From Oligoflexales bacterium (GTDB lineage: Bacteria > Bdellovibrionota_B > Oligoflexia > Oligoflexales > Bog-1112): a stretch of DNA of 33,989 nucleotides. Within the stretch, counting starts at the first letter, position 1. The number at the start of each line of letters is the position of its first letter. The stretch covers positions 1 to 33,989 of the forward strand of contig JAGNWK010000024.1 in assembly GCA_017985985.1 (NCBI GenBank), read 5' to 3'. The translations under genes and the position numbers were made by a program. Positions 1-7,039 of the stretch are shown here, in pieces. The notes beneath the pieces were generated by a model. That model saw nothing but the letters and a program-made list of their open reading frames with translations, did no database searches and was not told the origin of the DNA.

Positions 1-21
1 TTAAGCATCACCCTCTCAGGT

Positions 22-43
22 GACTTGGGAGTCTTCTTTTTTA
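22..43 (+). terminator. Possible weak terminator at window edge
   Basis: A 4-bp stem (GACT, loop TGGG, AGTC) is followed at once by a T-rich run. It could end a transcript that enters from outside the window. The stem is short and the upstream context is missing, so this is tentative. Nothing else is recognisable in the first 92 bases. Confidence 0.3.
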
Positions 44-92
44 ATTTCATTCAACCATAAAAAGGCTAACGCACTAAAAATGCAAGAAGATT

Positions 93-863
93 ATGAAGCT
101 TCATATCCAGAGTGGAGCGGTACTAGAGTCCGACTTCTGCTGCCGACACCTCAGCCCTTGCGATACGTCAAAGCAAGATCAACGAAAGGAAAGCTATGAA
201 TCTTTCGCCTTAAAGTTCCCCAAAAGTCTCGGCACTCCAGCCACGACGCAGGGACGGAGCATTAGTTTGTCCTCTGTCTGTCTCGGACTTGGCGCCGCTA
301 TCGGTGCCCAGATGCTACCCGAGAATTCACGTCTCAAAAAACTCGCTATCGTTAGCGCCACCATCGCCACAATCGCTGGAACAGTCCCCTACATCCTAGG
401 TCTCAGCGATCAGCTCTTTGCTGCTGGCAATGCCGGACCAGCTCCGTCCTGGCTTACTGATCATCTTAACAGCTTGTATTCAAGTACTGGAATCACAGCA
501 AAGCTGCTGAGAACAAGTCAGTTCTCAGAGGTCTTAAGCCAAATCGAGCAGGCGATTAAAAACAGTACTCCTGTCATTCCCCTGATTGTTTTTAATGCTT
601 TGGCTTGGCATTTTATCACTGTCATTGGCTTCAATTCTGAAACCAACGAAGTTTTAATTTTAGATACGAACAGTCACATAGCTATTTTAACTGAAAAACA
701 GCTGACAGTTCTTATGGATGTAGGTTTTTTACCACAGGACAGTTGGCCAACTTATCTCGTTGCCAAACTCGTAGACACCACCTCTACACTAGGACGCTAT
801 AACTTGATTGAATTTCACAAACCGCGGAGAGATTTAAAACAGAACGAGGATTCAAATGATTAA
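93..863 (+). CDS. C39-like papain-fold protein, possibly inactive or N-terminally decayed
   Basis: 256 aa. The C-terminal half resembles peptidase C39-like domains: an amphipathic stretch, the segment STPVIPLIVFNALAWHFITV (about residues 158-177) with a His followed by hydrophobic strands, then VLILDTN, which has the order of the His and Asp/Asn part of a papain-like active site. I see no conserved Cys-Gly-Pro motif upstream, so the nucleophile is missing or displaced. Residues about 58-105 hold hydrophobic segments that could be membrane-embedded. The start is the first ATG of the frame, without an obvious ribosome binding site. Its stop overlaps by 8 nt the start of a broken downstream reading frame, which suggests an old two-gene unit. 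Family assignment is by pattern only. Confidence 0.45.
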   Translation: MKLHIQSGAVLESDFCCRHLSPCDTSKQDQRKESYESFALKFPKSLGTPATTQGRSISLSSVCLGLGAAIGAQMLPENSRLKKLAIVSATIATIAGTVPYILGLSDQLFAAGNAGPAPSWLTDHLNSLYSSTGITAKLLRTSQFSEVLSQIEQAIKNSTPVIPLIVFNALAWHFITVIGFNSETNEVLILDTNSHIAILTEKQLTVLMDVGFLPQDSWPTYLVAKLVDTTSTLGRYNLIEFHKPRRDLKQNEDSND

Positions 864-1290
864 AAAACGTTTGTTCATTGGGTATTTTTTCTCAGTTTGA
901 ATGCTTTTGGAAGTCATACAGAAACTGAAAATCAATGCTGAACAGCCGATTAAGTATTGAAGTTCCCAATATAGGAAGAAGCCTTGAGTTGCAAAACATC
1001 TATAAAAAAGCTGAATCCTATTTGGTGCTTTCTAAATTTATTACCCCCTATGTTGGACACGCCACCATCAGCCCCACCTATATGAAGACCGACATCTGTG
1101 GAAAAGAAATGCCGGTAGAATACTAGATAGAAGGCAGAACGTTTGACTGGATTCCAGAATCAGATCAAATCATCCAGTGGGTTTCCACACCGAAGCAATC
1201 TGCGATCGACCTACACTCTCGCGATTTTATGTAAAAAAAAATTCCCTCAGGAAGAAAACCAGGGGATGTATGTTTTCCTAAAAGAGGATA
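856..1290 (+). pseudogene. Frameshifted remnant of a secreted-protein gene
   Basis: An ATG at 856 begins MIKKRLFIGYFFS, which looks like a signal peptide but stops at 898-900. The adjacent frame continues naturally as SLNAFGSHTETENQ and stops at 939. A third frame from 935 gives a 63-residue stretch (SIEVPNIGRSLELQNIYKKA...), meets an in-frame TAG at 1124-1126, and continues as IEGRTFDWIPESDQIIQW to a TAA at 1232-1234. After a run of A residues another frame carries KKKFPQEENQGMYVFLKED. Several frameshifts plus an in-frame stop fit a decayed gene whose 3' end is overwritten by the transposase region. I do not recognise the ancestral family. The right-hand limit is approximate. Confidence 0.45.
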
Positions 1291-1990
1291 AAAGATTACG
1301 CCGAAAGACCATATCAATTTTATCACCAATCGTGTGGTGATTTCCAAAAATATCTCGAATTAGTTCTACACACTTTGAAAGAGCTACATTTAAAAGATCT
1401 CGAACATACTTTTTTTCTTCAACTGTTTCACATCCAGGGATCTGCTTGTAAGGATTTAAAAGAGTCGATAGGAGACGGACTTTTTTTTCTGAAAGCTCTA
1501 GATGAGTTAAGATTTCGGTGAGAGTTAAACGCCAAGATACTGAACAAAAAGGATCTTGATCAGGACGCGTTTTATTCACCTTGTAACGATTGAGCCAGAT
1601 ATACTGCTGTACGTTTTGTATATATCGAACATTAGTGATCATAGGTGACTTATACCTTTCGCGAATTGCTTGGCTATCTCTGTCGAAAAAAGTATTGATA
1701 TGCCGAGCTAGCTGCGAATTCACAGTTCGCATGAAGTGGCCGAGATGCTCAGAACTCCTAGCCTGAACTAGCATATGAATATGATTATCCATAATGATGA
1801 AATCAAAGATTTTTATGGCATATTTGTTTTTATATTTAGCCCAAAGCAATAAAAGTGCAATCTTGATCTCCTGAGGAGCCAACAACATGGCCTTGTTGTG
1901 ACAACGAGAGATAACGTGAGCATAAGAATTATTCGAGATGATTAAGCGTCTTGGATACATAGTAGGCGCACTGTGCCGGATATTGATCAT
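1247..1990 (-). mobile_element. REP-associated tyrosine transposase (RAYT, Y1_Tnp/IS200-like family)
   Basis: 247 aa. The hallmark order of the Y1 transposase fold is visible: YAHVISRCHNKAMLL near residues 23-37, the HUH motif in MDNHIHMLVQ near residues 67-76, and the candidate catalytic tyrosine in QYIWLNRYK near residue 130. Such enzymes nick single-stranded DNA at palindromic REP sequences. The C-terminal part after about residue 150 is less conserved, and the last dozen residues overlap the pseudogene and may not be native. Two ATG starts are possible (1990 and 1960); neither has a clear ribosome binding site. The gene is immediately flanked on its 5' side by a tandem-repeat array and 35-bp repeats, the setting expected for a RAYT. 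The domain looks complete, so it may be active. Confidence 0.82.
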
Positions 1991-2016
1991 GTCGTCGAAT
2001 GACTTCTACAAATACA

Positions 2017-2051
2017 GAGAATGTGTCCACAGAAAAGGTGCTCCGTGCCTT
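2017..2051. repeat. 35-bp flanking direct repeat, copy 1
   Basis: Begins GAGAATGTGTCC and ends in TGCCTT. It matches 2202-2236 with four mismatches, so the two copies bracket the 14-bp array. The TGTGTCC core resembles REP-type sequences often seen beside RAYT genes. Confidence 0.75.
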
Positions 2052-2197
2052 ACTTGTCGTGCCTTACTTGTCGTGCCTTACTTGTCGTGCCTTACTTGTC
2101 GTGCCTTACTTGTCGTGCTTTACTTGTCGTGCCTTACTTGTCGTGCCTTACTTGTCGTGCCTTACTTGTCGTGCCTTACTTGTCGTGCCTTACTTGT
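2044..2197. repeat. 14-bp tandem repeat array, 11 units
   Basis: Eleven head-to-tail copies of CGTGCCTTACTTGT with a single difference: the sixth unit (2114-2127) reads CGTGCTTTACTTGT. Because 14 is not a multiple of 3, all three forward frames stay open and give false 14-residue protein repeats. A looser degenerate unit is visible just after the right flank (about 2230-2265). There are no spacers, so it is not a CRISPR array. It lies about 50 bp upstream of the RAYT start. Confidence 0.95.
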
Positions 2198-2201
2198 CAA
2201 A

Positions 2202-2236
2202 GAGAATGTGTCCCCAGAAAGGATGCTCCATGCCTT
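2202..2236. repeat. 35-bp flanking direct repeat, copy 2
   Basis: Second copy of the sequence at 2017-2051 (31 of 35 bases identical), with core TGTGTCCCCAGA. It closes the 14-bp array on its right side, about 35 bp before the stop codon of the NUDIX gene. Confidence 0.75.
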
Positions 2237-2270
2237 GCTTTTCGTGGTCCTGCCTTGGTTCGTACCTCCC

Positions 2271-2885
2271 CTATACCTTGCTACGTCTTAAAAACATCGC
2301 CTTAGCCAGCTGTCTCCTCAAACCCTCATCATGAGAAAGGACGGAGGCCTCTTCTAAGCTAAACCAACGCAGGTCATCCGATTCGTCGGAGACTCTTAGC
2401 TCTCCGTCCCCAGCAATTATCAAAAAGCTCACATCATAGTGCTTATGGGCGGGAGTACTGGGACGCCCGGGGATTTCGTATATGTCGACGTCAAAGGGAA
2501 GAGTCGGCGGCGAAAAAAGATCTAAGAAAGATAGTTTTTGAAGACCTGACTCCTCGTAGGCTTCTCGTAGAGCAACATCTGGCAAGCTAAAATTTCCATC
2601 TGCGTGTCCCCCCAGGGGTAGCCATTTTTTAAGTTTTTTGTGTAGAGTTAATACAACGGAAGAAAGATTTGCATTTAAAACAAGAGCGGATGCTGTGAAA
2701 TGCCCCGGGTAGTGGTCTGCATGAAAGCAGCGGGGTGAAAAATCGCGCACTAAGTCTCTCATGAGAGCAAGCACTTCCAGTTCTCGAATCATGTTAAATC
2801 CTGGCATGCTCAGCAAACTGGGGACAACCCTCTTTTCATAGGCATGAAGGAGTCTATCGACTTCGCTTTCGGGATCTAAGATCAC
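2271..2885 (-). CDS. NUDIX hydrolase
   Basis: 204 aa. The Nudix box lies at about residues 92-115 (LGGHADGN...VALREAYEESGL). The REAYEESGL half that binds the metal is intact, while the first acidic position of the textbook box is not acidic, as in the GGHADGD-type subfamily. The preceding GHFTASALVLNANLSSVVLT and KKLKKWLPLGG are also typical of that subgroup. The enzyme should hydrolyse a nucleoside-diphosphate-linked substrate in the cytoplasm; the substrate cannot be told. The start is GTG at 2885, chosen because AAGGAG lies 5 nt upstream. It is transcribed divergently from the VKOR-DsbA gene with only 31 bp between starts. Confidence 0.85.
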   Translation of the reverse strand: MILDPESEVDRLLHAYEKRVVPSLLSMPGFNMIRELEVLALMRDLVRDFSPRCFHADHYPGHFTASALVLNANLSSVVLTLHKKLKKWLPLGGHADGNFSLPDVALREAYEESGLQKLSFLDLFSPPTLPFDVDIYEIPGRPSTPAHKHYDVSFLIIAGDGELRVSDESDDLRWFSLEEASVLSHDEGLRRQLAKAMFLRRSKV

Positions 2886-2916
2886 AGAAACTCCTTAAAA
2901 AAAGTAGGAAAACAGC

Positions 2917-4188
2917 ATGAAACAAGAATTTGAAACATCGGGCGAACAACTTCAAACAGAGCCAAAGGGCTGGCGAATTCTCCAAGCCATTCTGAGCAGT
3001 CTGGGCTTTTTACTCTCGGCCTATTCAAGCTGGCATCATCTACAAGTCAAAATATTTGGCAAAACATCATCCCTCTGTCAAATCAATGCCAGCATCAGTT
3101 GTGACCGCGTGGCCCTCAGCGAGTACAGTGAAGTCCTAGGAATACCGCTGGGATTTTGGGGTATGGGTTACTACCTTGCCTTACTCGGCCTCCTAGCTGC
3201 CATGACTTGGGGAAAAAAGTCTTGGAAGCAACAATTCTTCGCTTATTCCTTTCTGAGTGCTGGCTCCGTGCTAGTCTCCATTCTCTTATCAGTCATCTCC
3301 TGGACCAAAGTGCTTACCCTGTGCATAGTCTGTTCTGCTTTACACCTGCTCAACATCATCCAATTTGCATCGGTCGCACATCTTTGCTATCGCAAAAGTT
3401 CTCGCGGAATAAGACTTCTCTCCCCCGCCTCCTGGTGGACTTCATTGCCAAGAAGCTCGATCATAGCCTTACCCCTTTATTTCATCCCAGCCTTACTGCA
3501 TCCGGCTCTAAAAACCTATGTTGAAAAAATCTCTGCCGGTAGTAGCTCCGTCCCAGGCTCGCCGATCCCAGGCTCACCAGACTCGGAAGAGCACGGAGCT
3601 CATCCTGTTCTTCTCTCAAAGGTAGAGCAGATCCCTCTCAGCAAGACTCCTTATATGGGTTACGGAGAAGACTATCGCAGAGGAGGAGATGAGGCTAAGG
3701 TCATCCTGACTGTTTTTTCTGACTTCCAATGCCCGGGTTGTAGGAACATGAGCATGCTCCTCGCTGAAATGGAGAAAGAATTTGCTCAAGACATCCTAGT
3801 TGTTTATAGAAACTTCCCGCTCGACAAAAGTTGCAATCCAGCCCTACAGATGGGCATACACGCTTTTGCCTGCGAAGCGGCCTTACTGGCTCGTTGTGCG
3901 GGGCAGTATGGAAATTTCTGGGCATTTCACGACAAAGTGTTTAGAAATCAGAAAGACATAAGTTCAAACCAACTGAAGGAGTGGGCTAAAGAATCGGGAT
4001 TGAACGACGAGCAACTCAACGGCTGCCGTCAGAATCAGGGTCTTTTTGAAAAAATCAAAGATGACATTGCCTTGGCGAATCGCCTCAATGTTCAAGCAAC
4101 GCCAACCCTCTATCTCAACGGTCAGCAGTTTGCAGGAACAGAGGTCGAAGAATTAAAACATGAAATAAGACAACGACTGAAAAGATGA
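2917..4188 (+). CDS. VKOR-DsbA fusion, disulfide-bond formation protein
   Basis: 423 aa membrane protein that should couple quinone reduction to disulfide formation in exported proteins. Residues about 20-150 form a VKOR domain: membrane helices, the cysteine pair C54 and C62, then the active-site CIVC (C136-C139). A further hydrophobic segment near 180-198 and a Pro/Ser/Gly linker (SVPGSPIPGSPDS) lead to a DsbA-like thioredoxin domain from about residue 258. That domain has the catalytic CPGC (C272-C275) in VFSDFQCPGC and the cis-proline motif ATPTLYLNG (P396). VKOR-thioredoxin fusions are known in several phyla and replace DsbB plus DsbA. It is the first gene of a packed run and its stop overlaps the next start (ATGA). 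No dsbB or separate dsbA is in the window. Confidence 0.93.
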   Translation: MKQEFETSGEQLQTEPKGWRILQAILSSLGFLLSAYSSWHHLQVKIFGKTSSLCQINASISCDRVALSEYSEVLGIPLGFWGMGYYLALLGLLAAMTWGKKSWKQQFFAYSFLSAGSVLVSILLSVISWTKVLTLCIVCSALHLLNIIQFASVAHLCYRKSSRGIRLLSPASWWTSLPRSSIIALPLYFIPALLHPALKTYVEKISAGSSSVPGSPIPGSPDSEEHGAHPVLLSKVEQIPLSKTPYMGYGEDYRRGGDEAKVILTVFSDFQCPGCRNMSMLLAEMEKEFAQDILVVYRNFPLDKSCNPALQMGIHAFACEAALLARCAGQYGNFWAFHDKVFRNQKDISSNQLKEWAKESGLNDEQLNGCRQNQGLFEKIKDDIALANRLNVQATPTLYLNGQQFAGTEVEELKHEIRQRLKR

Positions 4189-4955
4189 ATATAGAATTTG
4201 AACCAGACTTTGCTAAAAAAATCCTTTACGTGTCTTTTCGCGAGGAAACGAGACTTTCAAGTCCTGCTGAAGTCTTGGAATGGCGCAGACAGTGGATGGA
4301 AGCTCTTAAGCTCTGGCACTGCCCTTACAAAGCCCTTGTCGACTGCAGTTTTCTCCATATTTCAGAAGATCCTGAAGTCCAGAAAACCTTAGAGAGAAGC
4401 TTTCATTTCCTCAAAGGCCTCTTCTTAAAAAAAGCACTTGGTTTTGGACTTAAAGCAGGGGCAGGACACGAGTTCCTCCCCTTTACAGTCTACCCTACTG
4501 AGGAGGAGGCCTCCTCAGAGCTTGGTATCCGTGAAAAAAGAGCTCCAGGTTCAGCTGAAACCCTCGATTTTCGCGCCCAAATCCAGCTCGAAAATCGCTT
4601 TGAGCAAAAGGTCGTCGAGCTGAGCTTTCTTGGTCCCGTCCAACTTGATAAGGAAAAACTCCCCACTCTCAAGAGTAAACTTGTCAACAACCTCATGCAG
4701 TGGCACTCCGGTTGGGGGCTCCTGATCGATTGTTCACAGTTTGAAATTCCACTTGAGCTCCACCCAGACTTTTTACAACTTGTTAAATCCCTGAAAGGTT
4801 TTTTCCTGACAGAGATTGTTGGCCATAACTTTGCTGCAGGCAAAAAACAAGAGGACTATCCCTTTCCCGTCTATAGGGCCAGACATAGAGCGGCGGCTAT
4901 ACTTAAAAACTTTGAAGGCCTAAACTCGGGTCGAGAAGCTCGTTGCCAGAAATAG
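4185..4955 (+). CDS. Unknown protein with two copies of an about 110-residue domain
   Basis: 256 aa, no signal peptide or membrane helix. I do not recognise the family, but it has a clear internal duplication: residues about 2-112 and 132-243 align along their length. Paired landmarks are ILYVSF/VVELSF, LWHCPY/QWHSGW, ALVDCSF/LLIDCSQ, FLKGLFLKKALGFGLKAG/SLKGFFLTEIVGHNFAAG and PFTVYP/PFPVYR. The alternating strand-helix pattern and the buried (L/V)(V/I)DCS strand recall SpoIIAA/STAS-like folds; this is a guess. It overlaps the VKOR-DsbA stop by 4 nt (translational coupling) and is followed after 61 nt by the biotinyl-domain gene, so it belongs to the same transcript. Confidence 0.8.
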   Translation: MNIEFEPDFAKKILYVSFREETRLSSPAEVLEWRRQWMEALKLWHCPYKALVDCSFLHISEDPEVQKTLERSFHFLKGLFLKKALGFGLKAGAGHEFLPFTVYPTEEEASSELGIREKRAPGSAETLDFRAQIQLENRFEQKVVELSFLGPVQLDKEKLPTLKSKLVNNLMQWHSGWGLLIDCSQFEIPLELHPDFLQLVKSLKGFFLTEIVGHNFAAGKKQEDYPFPVYRARHRAAAILKNFEGLNSGREARCQK

Positions 4956-5016
4956 ATTCCCAAGCAAAAAGAGGAGAGGGAACGGACCATCACCCAAACA
5001 AAAGCAGGAGAAAGAG

Positions 5017-5646
5017 ATGGAATATGAGATCCAAGTCTTGGGCAGAAAGCACGTTCTCAAAATTTCTCAATACCCTTCTGGTGGATCTGCTCAGGGTAGA
5101 GATCGAAGCTATCTTGTCCAAACGGAACACCACACATATAAGATCCATTGGAACCCTAGTCTTCGCGACTTCCTCGTTGAGAGGGAAAACTCAAGCCATG
5201 CAAACCCTGTCTTAGAGCAGATTTTTCACCTCAAAGCCTCTTCCAAAACAAGCCCCCGCCCAAAGGGAGACCTCCGATCACAGGGGGAACGGAGTGTAGA
5301 GCTCGAGATCTCCGCGGGGTCTAAAAGTTCATGGTTAAAAGCAAAACTTTGCCCTCTTTCCATCAGTCGTGCTAAACCTGATGCGGCGGCACAGGAGGGG
5401 AGCTATGCTTTCCAGTCTCCCATTACTGGAAAAATCCTGAAAGTCTTCAAAGAAGAGAATAGCCCTATCCAAGCTGGAGATCTGATCCTGATGATCGAGG
5501 CTATGAAGATGGAGAATAAAATCTCTGCTGACTCAGCTGGTACCCTGACTCGTGTCCTTATCAAAGAAGGGGACCAGGTGAAAATGGGAGATGATCTGTT
5601 CTTTATCGAAGCAGCAAAGGTCCCAGAGAATATTCCTCATCGATGA
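5017..5646 (+). CDS. Biotin/lipoyl-domain carrier protein (BCCP-like)
   Basis: 209 aa. The C-terminal about 75 residues (128-200) form a biotinyl domain with the signature EAMKMEN; K164 is the expected biotinylated lysine. It fits the carrier subunits of acyl-CoA or pyruvate-type carboxylases, which shuttle CO2 from biotin carboxylase to a carboxyltransferase. The N-terminal 125 residues are unlike classical AccB and may be a subunit-docking region, as in carrier proteins of propionyl/acetyl-CoA carboxylases. The start is set by GGAG 8-9 nt upstream. Its stop overlaps pgpA by 4 nt. No carboxylase or transferase gene is in the window, so the partner enzyme must be encoded elsewhere. Confidence 0.88.
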   Translation: MEYEIQVLGRKHVLKISQYPSGGSAQGRDRSYLVQTEHHTYKIHWNPSLRDFLVERENSSHANPVLEQIFHLKASSKTSPRPKGDLRSQGERSVELEISAGSKSSWLKAKLCPLSISRAKPDAAAQEGSYAFQSPITGKILKVFKEENSPIQAGDLILMIEAMKMENKISADSAGTLTRVLIKEGDQVKMGDDLFFIEAAKVPENIPHR

Positions 5647-6233
5647 AAACCTCAGAAAAAAAAACCACTACATTCGACAATAAAGCCGGCATAACACCCT
5701 CTAGATCAGGTAGCGAGAAAATTGCTATTTTCCTAGCCACAGGCCTTGGAACAGGCTACCTGCCCAAGGCCCCGGGAACTTGGGGCTCCATCCTGGGACT
5801 TGCTGTTGCCTTTGGCCTTCATCGCCTCTTTGTATGGGCTGGATTGTTTATAGAAGCAGGTGAAACGGCTTTCGGTCTAAGCACCTTGGAACCTAGTCAT
5901 AGAGACCTGGCTATCGTCGTTTTAACGATAGGCTCCCTTGTCTCCTTTCTCCTTGCCCTTAAGACTATCTCTGTTACAGAGAGGTCCTGGAGGCTTCATG
6001 ACGACAAGCGAATTGTCATCGACGAAGTTCTGGGCCAAATGCTGGCCTGTCTCTGGTTCCAACCGAGCTTTTTTACATGGGGACTGAGTTTTGTGCTCTT
6101 TCGCTTCTTGGACATCGTAAAACCAGGGCCTATCCGATGGATAGATCGACAGAAAAGCAGCTTGGCTACCTTAATGGATGATGTCGTCGCAGGAGGCTTA
6201 AGTGCGCTCATCCTCCGCCTTGCCCTACCGTAA
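5643..6233 (+). CDS. pgpA: Phosphatidylglycerophosphatase A
   Basis: 196 aa inner-membrane protein of phosphatidylglycerol synthesis that removes the phosphate from phosphatidylglycerophosphate. Family motifs are in order: FLATGLGTGYLPKAPGTWGS (about residues 29-48), the DDKRIVIDEVLGQMLA core with acidic metal ligands (about 119-134), FRFLDIVKPGPI and LMDDVVAGG. Three or four hydrophobic helices lie between and after them. Length is somewhat above the usual about 160-170 aa because of a polar N-terminal extension of about 25 residues and a longer loop near residues 70-85. It overlaps the upstream biotinyl gene by ATGA. Confidence 0.92.
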   Translation: MKTSEKKTTTFDNKAGITPSRSGSEKIAIFLATGLGTGYLPKAPGTWGSILGLAVAFGLHRLFVWAGLFIEAGETAFGLSTLEPSHRDLAIVVLTIGSLVSFLLALKTISVTERSWRLHDDKRIVIDEVLGQMLACLWFQPSFFTWGLSFVLFRFLDIVKPGPIRWIDRQKSSLATLMDDVVAGGLSALILRLALP

Positions 6234-6260
6234 ACACCGCTGATTCTGATAGGAGAACAT

Positions 6261-6869
6261 GTGACCCAGCTTAGAAAGTACTCAATAAACTATAGCTCTG
6301 AGTCTACCCTCTGTACGCTCACACTGCTTTGTGCTATATCCTTTTTTTATCATTCGGCTGAAGGCCTTGGCTGCCCTGGAAATGCTGTAGCCAGCCAACC
6401 AGCCCCTCACGCTAGTCTCAAACATAGTGCCAAAGAAGGAGATACTGTTTTGCTTGAAAGAACCCTATCGATTATTAAACCAGACGCTGTTAAGAAAAAT
6501 CACAAAGGCGCTATCATTGCGCGATTTGAAAAAGAAGGTCTCAAAGTCGTCGGCATGAAGATGAAGCAGCTGTCCCGACAAGAAGCCGAAGGCTTCTACG
6601 CAGAGCACAAAGAAAGAAAATTCTTTCCTGAATTGGTTGAGTTCATGAGCTCAGGTCCTGTAGTCCTTATGGTTCTACAAGGAGAAAAAGCGATTGAACG
6701 CAATCGTGAAATCATGGGAGCTACAGACCCATCACAGGCTAAACCTGAGACTTTAAGAAAGCTCTACGCCAGTAGCATAGGCGAAAATGCTGTTCATGGC
6801 TCAGATTCTCCAAGTTCAGCACAAAGAGAAGTAAGCTACTTTTTTTCCGCGCTTGAATTAGCCGAATAA
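6261..6869 (+). CDS. ndk: Nucleoside diphosphate kinase with an N-terminal extension
   Basis: The kinase body ([20 protein letters not shown] ... NAVHGSDS, the latter with the phosphorylated active-site His) is complete and moves phosphate between NTPs and NDPs. The annotated reading starts at GTG 6261, with AGGAG 5 nt upstream, and adds about 63 residues containing a hydrophobic run ([13 protein letters not shown]). That run looks like a signal or anchor segment. A second in-frame start, TTG at 6450, has AAGGAG 8 nt upstream and would give a normal-length 139-residue enzyme beginning [14 protein letters not shown]. Either start or both may be used. The gene follows pgpA by 27 nt and probably shares its transcript. 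Confidence 0.9.
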   Translation: MTQLRKYSINYSSESTLCTLTLLCAISFFYHSAEGLGCPGNAVASQPAPHASLKHSAKEGDTVLLERTLSIIKPDAVKKNHKGAIIARFEKEGLKVVGMKMKQLSRQEAEGFYAEHKERKFFPELVEFMSSGPVVLMVLQGEKAIERNREIMGATDPSQAKPETLRKLYASSIGENAVHGSDSPSSAQREVSYFFSALELAE

Positions 6870-6876
6870 TCGTAGT

Positions 6877-6995
6877 TAGGAACCATCCCACAAGTCTTCT
6901 AGCGGGACATCTTCGCAGCAATCGTCGTCTCATGAAGTGAGCCGCCGGGCAACGCGACGAGAATAGACGGTGGACGATTTGTAAGATGGTTCCTA
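6877..6995. repeat. 119-bp inverted-repeat element between ndk and tex
   Basis: TAGGAACCATC at 6877-6887 pairs perfectly with GATGGTTCCTA at 6985-6995. The stem extends inward with a two-base mismatch followed by ACAA/TTGT. Inside are nested stems, TCGTCG/CGACGA (about 6922-6927 and 6955-6960) around CTCA-TGAAG-TGAG. It looks like a small palindromic mobile element or a structured leader/terminator of tex. No other copy is seen in the window. Confidence 0.6.
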
Positions 6996-7039
6996 GGCTC
7001 TCAAAACCGTAAGTTTCCACCACAGAGGTCACGATCTTT

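Noticed and set aside
1..45. 3' end of a glycine riboswitch (CTCTCAGG near base 14)
   Set aside because: CTCTCAGG matches part of the glycine aptamer, but the rest of the aptamer would lie outside the window and the following bases do not match GGACAGAG.
935..1126. Intact 63-residue gene
   Set aside because: Coherent coding continues after its stop and before its start in other frames, so it is part of a pseudogene.
2044..2197. CRISPR array
   Set aside because: Units are 14 bp and contiguous with no spacers, and no cas gene is present.
1247..2236. Complete IS200-type insertion sequence with defined ends
   Set aside because: No matching left and right ends could be found around the transposase; a RAYT setting fits better.
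1938..2334. Three overlapping open frames with Cys/Leu-rich 14-residue repeats
   Set aside because: They are the three frames of the 14-bp tandem array; none has a ribosome binding site or non-repeat coding signal.
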